This document shows, piece by piece, positions 23,495 through 32,934 of a stretch of 64,000 bases of DNA. How positions within the stretch are numbered: position 1 is the stretch's first letter; the number at the start of each line of letters is the position of its first letter. The DNA is from Pseudomonas parakoreensis (GTDB lineage Bacteria; Pseudomonadota; Gammaproteobacteria; Pseudomonadales; Pseudomonadaceae), in NCBI RefSeq assembly GCF_021602155.1, contig NZ_BQHY01000005.1:124001-188000 (forward strand), read 5' to 3'. A program made the translations under genes and the position numbers. The notes under the pieces were generated by a model that ran no database searches, was not told the DNA's origin, and saw nothing but the letters and a program-made list of their open reading frames with translations.

Positions 23495-26272
23495 TCAGGC
23501 TGCCTTTTTCCGGGTTCGGCGCTGCGCCAGCAAGAACTGATTGTCAGTAGTGCCCATCGCTTTGTACGCCGTCATCATGTCTTGAGAGCGCTTGATGGTG
23601 GACAGCGTAAAACGGGTCAGACGACGCAGGTCCGAGCGAGCGATGGGGGCCAGGGTCTCTACCGATGTCATGTGGTTGATGTTCGGCAGTGAGTTGGCCG
23701 GGTAAACGATGTCGGTGCCCAGCGCATCGAATGCATTTTCAGCCCAGCCGGCACGTTGTTCTACCGCCGATTTCCAGTCATCGAGCATTGTGTCTATTTT
23801 CTGGATCTTTACCGGATCAAGGCGGTTTTTGATGTCTTCTGCTTCTACTGCCCGGGCAAACATGTTCTGTGCTGCGGGGATGATCGAGATCCACGAAGCC
23901 ATGAGCCGGCCCATGATGAAGGAGGGGTTGAGTACCGCATCCAGGCCCGGATGAATCAGCTCGTCTTTCACGTGTCGCCAAGAGCTGATTTCCTTTGCGC
24001 CTGCTCTGATGCCCAGCTCGTGATCAATGGCCTTGACCGAGATCTGCGAGGTTTGCGGAATCAGTGGGCCCGTTCTGAGACCGGCGCTGTTGGCGATCGG
24101 ATCTATCATGGCCGTGGCGGAGTCGCCGCCAATATTGCCGCCGATCACCCCCCCGGTCGTGGTGTAAGGCGTGGTGCCAGGCATATTGGGAATCACCAGG
24201 TCAACCAGCTTGCCGCCTGCGACACCGCCCTCATAGCCGACGACCCCTCTCACGACTTCGCCTGCCATGTTCAGTGCCAGATTCATTGCCACACCCTCCT
24301 CATGGAGAATGTTGTGGATTTGCCCCGCCACCTGCGTGGAATGTCCCTGGACGCTGGAAAGAAAGGCTGAATACAGCATGATCACACTTTCCGCCTTGTT
24401 GTTTCCGTCAGGATCCACATAGCGCAGCGGATTGTTACCCACGAACGCAAACCGGTTTGGCCCATCAACATCTCCCGCCGGATCCGCACTGAGCCATCGT
24501 TGCAACCACGGCGCGTAATACCGCGCGCCGTAGTAATACAAACCGCTGACATCCATTTCCTTGCCTGAATAGCGCAGCGTCTTGTAGTCAATCTCAACCG
24601 CCGAATTCGCGCTCATCCACGCGGTCGCACCGAACGGGTAATAGCCTTCGTGGCTGATCAGGCGCGCCTGCTGGTCCAGTTCCATCACGCATGAGCCCAA
24701 GTGGTCATTGAGGGTGTAACGCAACTGGTTGTCGGCAACGCCCGGCGGTTTTCCGCTGAGCCAATGCAGGCAAACGACATGGCCGCCGCCGGTGGCGAGA
24801 CTGATGACGTGCAGTTGCTCCGTGTTGTCCTTGCTGCGGATTTCCAGTCCGGGCAGGTAGCGCACTTCGTGGAAATGCCGGGTAGAACCGCTGTAGGTGT
24901 CGTGGCGTTTGTAGACGCGCGCGCCTTGGCTGTAGTGATAGAACTCGGCGTCATCCGGGCCGTTTTCGCGTTGGACCAGAGTCACCGAAGCCAGTTGATC
25001 GCGGGCGTCCCAGCGTAATGTCAGTCCCGGTTGCAGGGCCATCAGGTTGCCGTGGCGGTCGAATAACCGTTCGAAATCCGGTGCGGGATCACCTTCTGTC
25101 CAGCGCACACCGCGATTGCTTGCTGCGTCGATATGCATCAACCGGGTCTGGCAGGCGCCTTCGCGCACATGACGCAGTTGCGTCAGGTTGCCGCCGTGAT
25201 CGTAGCGGTAGGTCTGCAGGTAATTGCGCCGATCCCTGGGATCGCTGGGCTGCGGTCGGCCGGGAATGTCGCCGGGGGTGGCATCGTCGTAACCGCTGGC
25301 GCTGATCAGCCGATACAACGAGTCGTAATGAAACGCGCGTTCGCCGTCGACCCGCTGGTTGGCGAAATAACTGGGAGTGAACACGTTGTCGAGGATGCGT
25401 GTCGGGTTGCCGACCGGATCGTATTCATAACTGATGTCCTGCAGGGGTGGCTGCGCACCTTTTCGCGCCCATTGCCGCTGCAGACGCCCTGTGCCTGGCT
25501 CGTAGTCCCAGTTGCTGGCAATGCCATTGCCGGCCTGTTGTTTGATGATTTGTCCGACGGCGTTGAACTGCGTGTCGAGCAACACCTCCTGCCAGGTGTG
25601 GTCGCCGGCCAGTTGCAGTTGCAACTGTTTGAGTTGACCGGCGACGTCGTAGCGCAATTGCTGACGATGGCCGCCAGCGTCGGTCTGTTCCAGCATCGCG
25701 TCCAGCGGGCTGAAAATACGCTGGGTGACAAACTCCCGGGCATCGGTAAAGGTGCGGCTTTCGCGCAGTGGCTGACCGGCCAGGCTGTAGCTGTTCAGGT
25801 GCAGGCTGCCGGACGGGTCGATTTGCTCCAGTAATCGGCCGCGCTGGTTGTGCTCGGGCGGAGCACTGGCATCGGCATAGGTAAAGGTGCCACTGAGCGT
25901 GTCGGCGCTGTTGCTGATCGCCACCAGGCGCAGCAGCTCATCGTAACGGCTGCGCCAGTGCACGCCGCGCGCGTCCCAGCGCTGCACGGTTTGCCCGGCC
26001 AGCCCGGGCAGACTCAGGCGCCAGCCGGCGTCGACGTTGCTGACCTTGAGTGGCTGGCCGTTGAGGTCGTAGAGGTGAGTAGTGCTCGGGCCGCTCAGGC
26101 GTGGATCGAACTGCGCCACCAGACGCCCGGCCATATCGTGCTGTTGGCGAGTCACCAGGGCCTGGGCCGTCTCATCGGCCCGTGCGCGCAGATAGCCAAC
26201 CTGACGCAGCGGCAAGCCGCGACCGTCGATCACGACGAGCGATGGCGTGCGCCGATGGAGATTGGCGCTCAT
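23495..26272 (-). CDS. tccC: Tc toxin C subunit (TccC-like), copy 2, with a different C-terminal effector region
   Basis: This 925-residue paralogue of the downstream tccC has the same shell architecture: YD repeats (YDVAGQLKQLQ, YEYDPVGNPTRI), core LNDHLGSCVMELDQQ, then RYSGKEMDVSGLYYYGARYY, QRWLSADPAGDVDG and the end NNPLRYVDPDG (residues 613-623). The following 302 residues are the effector region and are unrelated in wording to copy 1. Its start codon overlaps the stop of the B-subunit gene (TGATG), so B and this C subunit are translationally coupled and will be made in matched amounts. B plus C form the closed cocoon that holds the cleaved effector. Confidence 0.92.
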   Translation of the reverse strand: MSANLHRRTPSLVVIDGRGLPLRQVGYLRARADETAQALVTRQQHDMAGRLVAQFDPRLSGPSTTHLYDLNGQPLKVSNVDAGWRLSLPGLAGQTVQRWDARGVHWRSRYDELLRLVAISNSADTLSGTFTYADASAPPEHNQRGRLLEQIDPSGSLHLNSYSLAGQPLRESRTFTDAREFVTQRIFSPLDAMLEQTDAGGHRQQLRYDVAGQLKQLQLQLAGDHTWQEVLLDTQFNAVGQIIKQQAGNGIASNWDYEPGTGRLQRQWARKGAQPPLQDISYEYDPVGNPTRILDNVFTPSYFANQRVDGERAFHYDSLYRLISASGYDDATPGDIPGRPQPSDPRDRRNYLQTYRYDHGGNLTQLRHVREGACQTRLMHIDAASNRGVRWTEGDPAPDFERLFDRHGNLMALQPGLTLRWDARDQLASVTLVQRENGPDDAEFYHYSQGARVYKRHDTYSGSTRHFHEVRYLPGLEIRSKDNTEQLHVISLATGGGHVVCLHWLSGKPPGVADNQLRYTLNDHLGSCVMELDQQARLISHEGYYPFGATAWMSANSAVEIDYKTLRYSGKEMDVSGLYYYGARYYAPWLQRWLSADPAGDVDGPNRFAFVGNNPLRYVDPDGNNKAESVIMLYSAFLSSVQGHSTQVAGQIHNILHEEGVAMNLALNMAGEVVRGVVGYEGGVAGGKLVDLVIPNMPGTTPYTTTGGVIGGNIGGDSATAMIDPIANSAGLRTGPLIPQTSQISVKAIDHELGIRAGAKEISSWRHVKDELIHPGLDAVLNPSFIMGRLMASWISIIPAAQNMFARAVEAEDIKNRLDPVKIQKIDTMLDDWKSAVEQRAGWAENAFDALGTDIVYPANSLPNINHMTSVETLAPIARSDLRRLTRFTLSTIKRSQDMMTAYKAMGTTDNQFLLAQRRTRKKAA
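23498..24403 (-). other. Hypervariable effector region of TccC copy 2
   Basis: These are residues 624-925 of the protein. The region contains a Gly-rich stretch (EVVRGVVGYEGGVAGGKLVD, TTTGGVIGGNIGGDSATAMI) and a helical end with basic RRTRKKAA at the C-terminus. I recognise no catalytic signature. It shares only the general plan of an early Gly-rich hydrophobic part with copy 1. Confidence 0.7.
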
Positions 26273-29200
26273 CAGTGCAGCATCCGTGGTGAAGCCGACG
26301 CCTGCTCAGCGGTTTCGTCGGTGTCGTTGAAGTCTTCGCTGGTCTGATACCACGGATGATAAGTCTCGCGAGAAAAGTAGCCTTTGGCGTTGATCAGCTT
26401 GACCGGACGCCCCAGCGGGTCATAGAACAGTTGATCGAAGTAGCCGTACCGTCGCAGCGATTGATCATTGACGTAACCGTGAGCGTCGGCAAAAAACGGC
26501 CGGAACTGCCTCACGGCCAGGCCTTTGTTGTTGTATTCGACCCGGGCACTGACCCGCCAGCGTGACTCGGCGTGTTCCTCGCGCAACTGTCCGCGATCGA
26601 CGATCAGTGACCCATCAGCGGCCACTACACAGGCGATTCCGGGTTCGACCCGTTGCAGGGTTTGCAACGCGCGGCCAAAACCGTCCACGTAGCTGATGGT
26701 GATCTGCACTTGTGCCGCCACCGGATCATCGGGATAGCGGTCGGCACTCAGCGTCGCGCTGTGCACCGGTGTGCGCGCAACCGCGTTGATGAGTTCACGC
26801 AGTGCCTGTTCGGCGGGTGTCGGCGCCGTCAATTGCGCCAGCCGTCGGCGCGCGCTGGCGCGAATGTGCAGGCTCGGCAAGACATCGCCGCTGGCCAGCC
26901 ATTGGTCAAGCAGTTGCGGCGTTGTGTTGACCTGTGTCGGCAACCGTCCCATCCAGCTGAACAAATCCCTGTGCAAGGTGCTGGCCGCTTTTTGTACGGT
27001 CGCCTGCGGGTTGGCAATCGCGGCGTCCGGGCCTGGATCTACTGGGCGAACGTATTCGTCGAGCGGTCGAAAACCGGCAGCGACAGCGTTTTCTGTGCCA
27101 TGGAAGCTGGTCGCAAAAGGTTGGCCGGAAGGTGCATAGAGCGCTTCCTGAATGTTCTCGTTGGCATCGATGATGCGCACTGGCTGCAGAGCATGGCGAT
27201 CGTATTCGCAGCGGGTGATGCAGCCATCCGGCAGTTCGACGCTGATGACCAGCAGGCGATACTCGTCGTATTGCGCCTCGGTCCAGCCGTGGCTCAGGGT
27301 TTCGCGATACGCAAGGACCCGGAAGAAATCCTTGGCCTCGGCGTACTTCGCGTAGTTGTAATGCGCGGACCAAAGGCTTTCGGCGTTCGCGTTTACCGCC
27401 GTGTCGTCGAACAGTAGCGGCATGGGTGTGTAACCGATGTTCGCCAGCTCCTGCAGGATATCGAACGGTGGCGGCAGAACGTCGTAGGCGGCGAGGGCCG
27501 TCTTGTCAAAGCTGGCCATTTCCAGCGGCCCTGTCAGCGCTTCGAATTGCGCCGAGCCATCGGGCAGCAGACTGCCGTCTTCTGTCTTGATATAGCGCTG
27601 TACGGTTTGTCCGGTCAGCACCCGCAGGGCATTCCACTCGGGCGAGCGGACATGTTCCTTGAGTGACTCCCAGTTTGTCTCTTGCGGGTTGAGACCCGAT
27701 GGCAGGTCGCCGTTGGGCAATACCAGGGCATTGCGGCGTTGCTGCCAGGGCAGGTGGAGGCGCCATTGTTGCGGGTTCTTGTCCAGATTGATCGAGCGTG
27801 CGCGTGTTTCGTCGAGATAAAAAAAACGCTGCGCCGGGTCATGCGCGTCCCGCCACCACTGTTGTTCGTCGGGGTCGCTGAAAGGCGGGGGATCGCCCGG
27901 CAGGCGCCGTCGTGCATAACTGATGGTCAGGCTGTGAGTGGCGTGGCCGTATTCGCTGCTGGCGAGCAAGATTTCATGACGGCACAACGGGTCGTCAATG
28001 TAACCATCGTACTGATAACTGATTTTTTCCAGGGGCTGTACCAGCAACACGGCTGCCGATCCCCGCTGCCCCGCGGGCAAGACATCTCGCACCCGATAAC
28101 GAAACTCCTCTACCGCACAGAGCCGTGTATTGGCCGGCTCGTCAGTGCCGTTCCAGGTTTCGATACGGGCGACGGCGCCGACCAGCGCACGCGCAATTGC
28201 ACGGCGTACGCCTTCGTCCTCTGGCGTTACGGGTTCATCGTATTCATCGCCGGGGTGATAGCGACTGAAGACGGTGGGTCGCAAGTCAACTGCGTCACGG
28301 TCACCGTCGAAGTAACCCTGCCTTGATCGATCCATCGCCTGCCCGGTCAAGAACCAGGTACAGACCCGCACCGGTGCTGTGAAGCCAGCTTCGTCATCGC
28401 CCGCCGAACGTTCGCTGTCGGTCTGCTGCAGGTGACCGAAACCACGAAATTCACGCTCGGTGCTGTCGTAGACGCCTTCGCGATAGACGCACGATTGCGT
28501 CAGGCAATTGCCGGTAATTTCATCCAGTTGGCGTTGCCGGCTGACGACTTGAACCGCGAACGGTAAATGGCACACCGGTATTTCCCCGGGATGCTCGACT
28601 CGCCACTGCTGCTTTTCATCCAGCCATTCCTGGGCAGAGCTGCGGTAGACCACCTGCGTGGCGCAGCCCATGTTGTTGTTGGTCGCGGTCAGCAAATAAG
28701 GCTTGGCTGCGACGAAGTCGTAGCGCCAGTGCTGCGGGGTCATGTGCGGCACCGTCAGGATCAGGCTGGCACAACCCAGGCCTTGCAGGTCGGCGAAAGT
28801 GACCTGACACAGACGGTCGTAACTCACGCCTGGCGGCCACGGCACGAAGACGGGCGTCTGTTCCAGGCCATTGCCGCCGCGATTGAGGTAGATCTCGAAG
28901 CCGGCGGTTTTCAGATAAATCAAGGCCGGTGCGCCGGAGCCGTCGAGGTCGGCGATCCGCAGTTGCTCGACGTTGAATTCGTCGTACAGGAAGGGCAGGG
29001 CACTGATCACCCGGCCTTCGCCGAATTTGCCATGCCCCAGATTGGGCCAGCATTTGATTTCGTTGTGCCGGATCCGGCACAGCTCGCTCATATCACTGCC
29101 GAGCATGTTGCCCAGAAACACCAGTTCTGTGGGGGCGTTGCCGAACAGCGGCAGACTGTCCTCATTGTCTTCGCGAGGCACCTCTTCGGCGCTGGAAAAT

Positions 29201-30804
29201 CCCTGCTCCCGGCGATTGGCATACAAGCGCACCGCGCGCGGACCGATCAGTGCCAGCGAGTTGAGGCCATCACCGACCAGGTCGCCGAGCTGCGAAAGTG
29301 TGTTGAAAAATTCCAGCGGCATGCCGTTAAACGCGATGAATGGCGCCCAGCTGCGGTCGGCATTCAACGTGCGATATCCGCTGATGCCCGGTTCGGCAAC
29401 GCTCCAGTCCAGTCGCCCGTTGCCGGTCAGGTCGAGCAAGATCTGCCGCGCGGCGCCGTCGCGTCTGGCCACCGGGATCTGTTCCAGTTCAGTCCAGGGC
29501 GCATAGGTGATGGCCTCAGGTCCCGCCATTGCACGAAGCGGTTCGCGGTAATACCAGCACTGATCGTAGCGGCAGAGAAATCCCGGTAGACCTTCGCCGT
29601 ACAGGTCGAGGCACTGGTAAAACTGGCCATCCTCAACGCCCGGCATATTGTCTTCGGCGAACATCCGGGTCGGGATTTTATTGATCGCGAAGGGCGAGTA
29701 GTCAAACTCCACCGGCGGTGTCGTCTCCAGCGCGCCGCTGGCATCGAAGGCCTGATGGTGAGCGGCGTTGATCCGGTTGTACGTCCATGGATCGGAGGGC
29801 GACGGGTATTCGAGCAGCAGCCGCCGCACCAGCAGTGGATCCGCACCGGCAGGTCGCGAGAAGTTGTGGAACATCAGGATTTGTCGGCACAGGCGCCGCG
29901 TACCCAGCTCGAAACCCTGACCGAAGGTGGAGAACGGATCCCGGCGTTTATCCCAGACAGCCAGGCTGTCGCCACCGTACACCGGAGCCTCTGTCAGTGA
30001 ACGGGTGCGCTCGCCGTAATCGAACAACAGATGGAAATGCCAATCCAGTTCGGCCGGATCCTCCACTATCCAGCTGTACAAATGCTGGCTGGCCGTGACG
30101 TTGCCATAGAACACCGCGCGCAAGTAACGCTGGGCGCGGTAATCGTGAATCGGGTCGAGGTCCTGGTCATCGGCCAGATAGGCAAAGCAGATGTGCTCGC
30201 CAAGCGGGTTCATGCTCTCGCACAGCAACCAACTGGCGACGCGAAGTGCATCGTCCGGATCGGCCCGGCGCGAGGCGCGGGTCTTGCCGTATACCTGCAG
30301 TGAACCGTCCGCGCCGTGGATCAGCCAGAAGGGTGGCTCGGCTGCCGTTTTTGTCGCCCGTTGCCAGCGCTCGCGGAGCGCAAAGTCACGTTCGACCCGC
30401 GGCCAGTAACGCACCACGTTGTGATAGCCGACTTCAATTCCGTTGTAGGATTTTTCAAGGCGCGACTTTACTGTGCCGTCGTCGTTGAGTTCCGGCAGCC
30501 ACACCTCACCATCGTCACCGATGATTTCATCGAGATCGCTATAACGCGGTACCCCTTTTGCGGTACCACGGCTGATCTGAGCAATGCCCAGGCTCCAGCC
30601 GATGCCGAATGGCCCGTTGCCGGTCTGGCTGCTGTAAGTCAGCGACAGTTGCGGATCCCAGCCACGTCCGGCGGACAGCGGCAGTGGCAGTTCAAATGAA
30701 GCCGCGCCAGTGGCACCCACTGCCCCCCAGCTTTTGCCGATCGTTGTGATCGACGCGCTGCTGGCGATGGACGGGGTGATGATGCTCAGCTCTTGATCGG
30801 CCAT
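26272..30804 (-). CDS. tcaC: Tc toxin B subunit (TcaC/TcdB-like, SpvB domain)
   Basis: This protein has about 1510 residues, the usual size of Tc B subunits. The N-terminal SpvB-type domain has SWGAVGATGAASFELPLPLS, LSLTYSSQTGNGPFGIGWSL and GVPRYSD. The middle contains FG-GAP-like beta-propeller wording (DLTGNGRLDWSV, VGDGLNSLALIG, IADLDGSGAPALIYL), the region that docks on the A subunit. A TcdB-type C-terminal part follows (FTAPVRVCTWFLTGQAMDRS, REFRGFGHLQQTD) and leads into YD-repeat shell (FDQLFYDPLGRPVKLINAKG). I used the ATG at 30804 with GGA 8 bases upstream; ATG 30816 is an alternative. It is the first gene of the B-C2-C1 operon, with a lux-box-like palindrome 56 bp upstream of 30816. 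Confidence 0.93.
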   Translation of the reverse strand: MADQELSIITPSIASSASITTIGKSWGAVGATGAASFELPLPLSAGRGWDPQLSLTYSSQTGNGPFGIGWSLGIAQISRGTAKGVPRYSDLDEIIGDDGEVWLPELNDDGTVKSRLEKSYNGIEVGYHNVVRYWPRVERDFALRERWQRATKTAAEPPFWLIHGADGSLQVYGKTRASRRADPDDALRVASWLLCESMNPLGEHICFAYLADDQDLDPIHDYRAQRYLRAVFYGNVTASQHLYSWIVEDPAELDWHFHLLFDYGERTRSLTEAPVYGGDSLAVWDKRRDPFSTFGQGFELGTRRLCRQILMFHNFSRPAGADPLLVRRLLLEYPSPSDPWTYNRINAAHHQAFDASGALETTPPVEFDYSPFAINKIPTRMFAEDNMPGVEDGQFYQCLDLYGEGLPGFLCRYDQCWYYREPLRAMAGPEAITYAPWTELEQIPVARRDGAARQILLDLTGNGRLDWSVAEPGISGYRTLNADRSWAPFIAFNGMPLEFFNTLSQLGDLVGDGLNSLALIGPRAVRLYANRREQGFSSAEEVPREDNEDSLPLFGNAPTELVFLGNMLGSDMSELCRIRHNEIKCWPNLGHGKFGEGRVISALPFLYDEFNVEQLRIADLDGSGAPALIYLKTAGFEIYLNRGGNGLEQTPVFVPWPPGVSYDRLCQVTFADLQGLGCASLILTVPHMTPQHWRYDFVAAKPYLLTATNNNMGCATQVVYRSSAQEWLDEKQQWRVEHPGEIPVCHLPFAVQVVSRQRQLDEITGNCLTQSCVYREGVYDSTEREFRGFGHLQQTDSERSAGDDEAGFTAPVRVCTWFLTGQAMDRSRQGYFDGDRDAVDLRPTVFSRYHPGDEYDEPVTPEDEGVRRAIARALVGAVARIETWNGTDEPANTRLCAVEEFRYRVRDVLPAGQRGSAAVLLVQPLEKISYQYDGYIDDPLCRHEILLASSEYGHATHSLTISYARRRLPGDPPPFSDPDEQQWWRDAHDPAQRFFYLDETRARSINLDKNPQQWRLHLPWQQRRNALVLPNGDLPSGLNPQETNWESLKEHVRSPEWNALRVLTGQTVQRYIKTEDGSLLPDGSAQFEALTGPLEMASFDKTALAAYDVLPPPFDILQELANIGYTPMPLLFDDTAVNANAESLWSAHYNYAKYAEAKDFFRVLAYRETLSHGWTEAQYDEYRLLVISVELPDGCITRCEYDRHALQPVRIIDANENIQEALYAPSGQPFATSFHGTENAVAAGFRPLDEYVRPVDPGPDAAIANPQATVQKAASTLHRDLFSWMGRLPTQVNTTPQLLDQWLASGDVLPSLHIRASARRRLAQLTAPTPAEQALRELINAVARTPVHSATLSADRYPDDPVAAQVQITISYVDGFGRALQTLQRVEPGIACVVAADGSLIVDRGQLREEHAESRWRVSARVEYNNKGLAVRQFRPFFADAHGYVNDQSLRRYGYFDQLFYDPLGRPVKLINAKGYFSRETYHPWYQTSEDFNDTDETAEQASASPRMLH

Positions 30805-30871
30805 GGTCGGATCCATTGCACACGCGAAGCACGTGCGTGGACAGACGCTACCAACAAGTGAGAAGTACGTA

Positions 30872-30891
30872 ACCTGTCAGATCTGACAGGT
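30872..30891 (-). promoter_or_regulatory. lux-box-like palindrome upstream of the Tc B/C operon
   Basis: ACCTGTCAGATCTGACAGGT is a perfect 20-bp palindrome. It has the CT-N12-AG form of LuxR-family sites and is close to lasB OP1 of P. aeruginosa as I remember it (ACCTGCCAGTTCTGGCAGGT). On the minus strand a TAGCGT -10-like hexamer begins 21 bp downstream, which would center the site near -43, the usual LuxR activating position. Confidence 0.72.
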
Positions 30892-30919
30892 GCCAAAGGG
30901 CTTTGAATGTGCAGGGCAC

Positions 30920-30955
30920 AAAAAAGGCCGGCCCGTCAGATGACGGGCCGGCCTT
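30920..30955 (-). terminator. Rho-independent terminator of fumarase gene
   Basis: On the minus strand GGCCGGCCCGTCA and TGACGGGCCGGCC form a 13-bp GC-rich stem with a two-base CT loop, followed by six T. It ends the fumarase message and insulates the Tc B/C operon from read-through. Confidence 0.92.
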
Positions 30956-30973
30956 GTTCATGCTGCGAAACGC

Positions 30974-32497
30974 TTACTGCACTTCTACCGCCAGGCTTTC
31001 GGCGATCTTCTGCTGCCAGATCGCCGGGCCGGTGATGTGCACCGACTCACCGTTGCTGTCCACCGCGACGGTGACCGGCATGTCCTTGACCTCGAACTCG
31101 TAGATCGCTTCCATGCCCAGTTCGGCGAAGGCCAGCACCTTGGACTTCTTGATGGCCTGGGCCACCAGGTAAGCGGCGCCGCCCACGGCCATCAGGTACA
31201 CAGCCTTGTTGTCCTTGATCGCTTCGATCGCGGTCGGGCCACGCTCGGACTTGCCGATCATGCCCAGCAGGCCGGTCTGCTCAAGGATCTGACGGGTGAA
31301 CTTGTCCATCCGCGTCGCGGTGGTCGGGCCTGCCGGGCCCACCACTTCGTCACCGACCGGATCCACCGGGCCGACGTAGTAGATGAAGCGACCTTTGAGA
31401 TCCACCGGCAGGGTTTCACCCTTGTTCAGCATCTCGACCATGCGCTTGTGCGCCGCGTCGCGACCGGTGAGCATCTTGCCGTTAAGCAGGACGGTTTCGC
31501 CCGGCTTCCAGCTCTGCACTTCTTCCGGGGTCAGGGTGTCGAGGTTGACGCGACGGGCCGACGGGCCGGCTTCCCAGACGATTTCCGGGTAGGCATCCAG
31601 CGATGGCGCTTCCAGCGATGCCGGGCCAGAACCGTCGAGCACGAAGTGCGCGTGACGGGTGGCGGCGCAGTTCGGGATCATGCACACCGGCAACGAAGCG
31701 GCGTGGGTCGGGTAATCCATGATCTTCACGTCGAGCACGGTGGTCAGGCCACCGAGACCCTGGGCGCCGATGCCCAGCTGGTTGACCTTCTCGAACAGCT
31801 CCAGACGGATCTCTTCGATACGGTTCTGCGGGCCACGGGCTTTGAGTTCGTGGATGTCGATGGATTCCATCAACACTTCCTTGGCCATGACCGCGGCTTT
31901 CTCGGCGGTGCCGCCGATGCCGATGCCGAGCATGCCTGGTGGGCACCAGCCGGCGCCCATGGTCGGAACGGTCTTCAGTACCCAGTCAACGATCGAGTCG
32001 GACGGGTTGAGCATGGCCATTTTCGACTTGTTCTCGGAACCGCCGCCCTTGGCCGCCACGTCCACTTCCACGGTGTTGCCCGGGACGATGGAGTAGTGGA
32101 TGACCGCCGGGGTGTTGTCCTTGGTGTTTTTGCGAGCGCCCGCCGGGTCGGCGAGGATCGAGGCACGCAGGACGTTTTCCGGCAGGTTGTAGGCGCGGCG
32201 CACGCCTTCGTTGATCATGTCGTCCAGGCTCATGGTCGCGCCATCCCAACGTACGTCCATGCCCACACGTACGAACACGGTGACGATGCCGGTGTCCTGG
32301 CAGATCGGGCGGTGGCCGGTGGCGCACATACGCGAGTTGATCAGGATCTGTGCGATCGAATCACGGGCCGCTGGCGATTCTTCGCGCAGGTAGGCTTCGT
32401 GCATCGCCTGGATGAAATCCACGGGGTGGTAGTAGGAAATGAATTGCAGGGCGTCGGCAACGCTCTGAATCAGGTCATCTTGCTTGATCACGGTCAT
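30974..32497 (-). CDS. fumA: Class I fumarate hydratase (iron-sulfur)
   Basis: This 507-residue enzyme interconverts fumarate and malate in the TCA cycle using a [4Fe-4S] cluster. Visible signatures are RMCATGHRPICQDTGIVTVF, IVPGNTVEVDVAAKGGGSEN, GAGWCPPGMLGIGIGG and MIPNCAATRHAHF, supplying the cluster cysteines. The C-terminal beta domain has LLNGKMLTGRDAAHKRM and GPTTATRMDKFT. ATG 32497 is preceded by GAGGAGCGCGACTC. It heads the conserved block fumA-sadC-ferredoxin reductase-enoyl-CoA hydratase-pyk, the order of PA4333 to PA4329 in PAO1 as I recall. A strong terminator follows. Confidence 0.96.
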   Translation of the reverse strand: MTVIKQDDLIQSVADALQFISYYHPVDFIQAMHEAYLREESPAARDSIAQILINSRMCATGHRPICQDTGIVTVFVRVGMDVRWDGATMSLDDMINEGVRRAYNLPENVLRASILADPAGARKNTKDNTPAVIHYSIVPGNTVEVDVAAKGGGSENKSKMAMLNPSDSIVDWVLKTVPTMGAGWCPPGMLGIGIGGTAEKAAVMAKEVLMESIDIHELKARGPQNRIEEIRLELFEKVNQLGIGAQGLGGLTTVLDVKIMDYPTHAASLPVCMIPNCAATRHAHFVLDGSGPASLEAPSLDAYPEIVWEAGPSARRVNLDTLTPEEVQSWKPGETVLLNGKMLTGRDAAHKRMVEMLNKGETLPVDLKGRFIYYVGPVDPVGDEVVGPAGPTTATRMDKFTRQILEQTGLLGMIGKSERGPTAIEAIKDNKAVYLMAVGGAAYLVAQAIKKSKVLAFAELGMEAIYEFEVKDMPVTVAVDSNGESVHITGPAIWQQKIAESLAVEVQ

Positions 32498-32674
32498 GAG
32501 TCGCGCTCCTCTAAAAGACGGGAACATTCAATAAGGTGCTTGCAGCTTGGGTGCATCGGTCGGTTGCAAGCACCTTTCAAGGCACGCCGGGGCTGCTGGC
32601 GCGACGCTAAAAAGGCGCGGCAGTATACCGCGCCTCGGTGGTGGGCACACATTGGCTTTTGGTCGGATAAACAT

Positions 32675-32798
32675 TGTGGCGAGGGAATTTATCCCCGATC
32701 GGCTGCGCAGCAGCCGTAAATCCTGTGCACCCGGTTTGTCTGAGGGATTACAGGGGGCCGCTTCGCGCCCCATCGGGGATAAATCCCCTCACCACAGG
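32675..32798. repeat. REP-type inverted repeat (GGGGATTTATCCCC family)
   Basis: TGTGGCGAGGGAATTTATCC at the left is mirrored by GGATAAATCCCCTCACCACA at the right. It lies between the divergent fumarase and diguanylate cyclase genes. Confidence 0.82.
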
Positions 32799-32934
32799 TC
32801 TTCATGGGGCATTGATGGGTCATGCATTTGACGTCAATTTTTGGCGCCGAAAATCGGTGGTCATTTATCGACCGCCCCTCTAAAGTGGCATCCGGTCTGT
32901 AGAGTAGGACACTCGGTCAGCCTCCTATCGCACG

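Noticed and set aside
20646-26272. T6SS Rhs effectors instead of Tc C subunits
   Set aside because: They are coupled to a complete Tc B gene, lack PAAR or VgrG neighbours, and have the Tc C core length of about 620 residues.
31037-32719. Long open frame of 560 codons opposite the fumarase gene
   Set aside because: It is fully antisense to fumA, is His/Arg/Gly-rich without domain logic, and arises from GC-rich codon bias.
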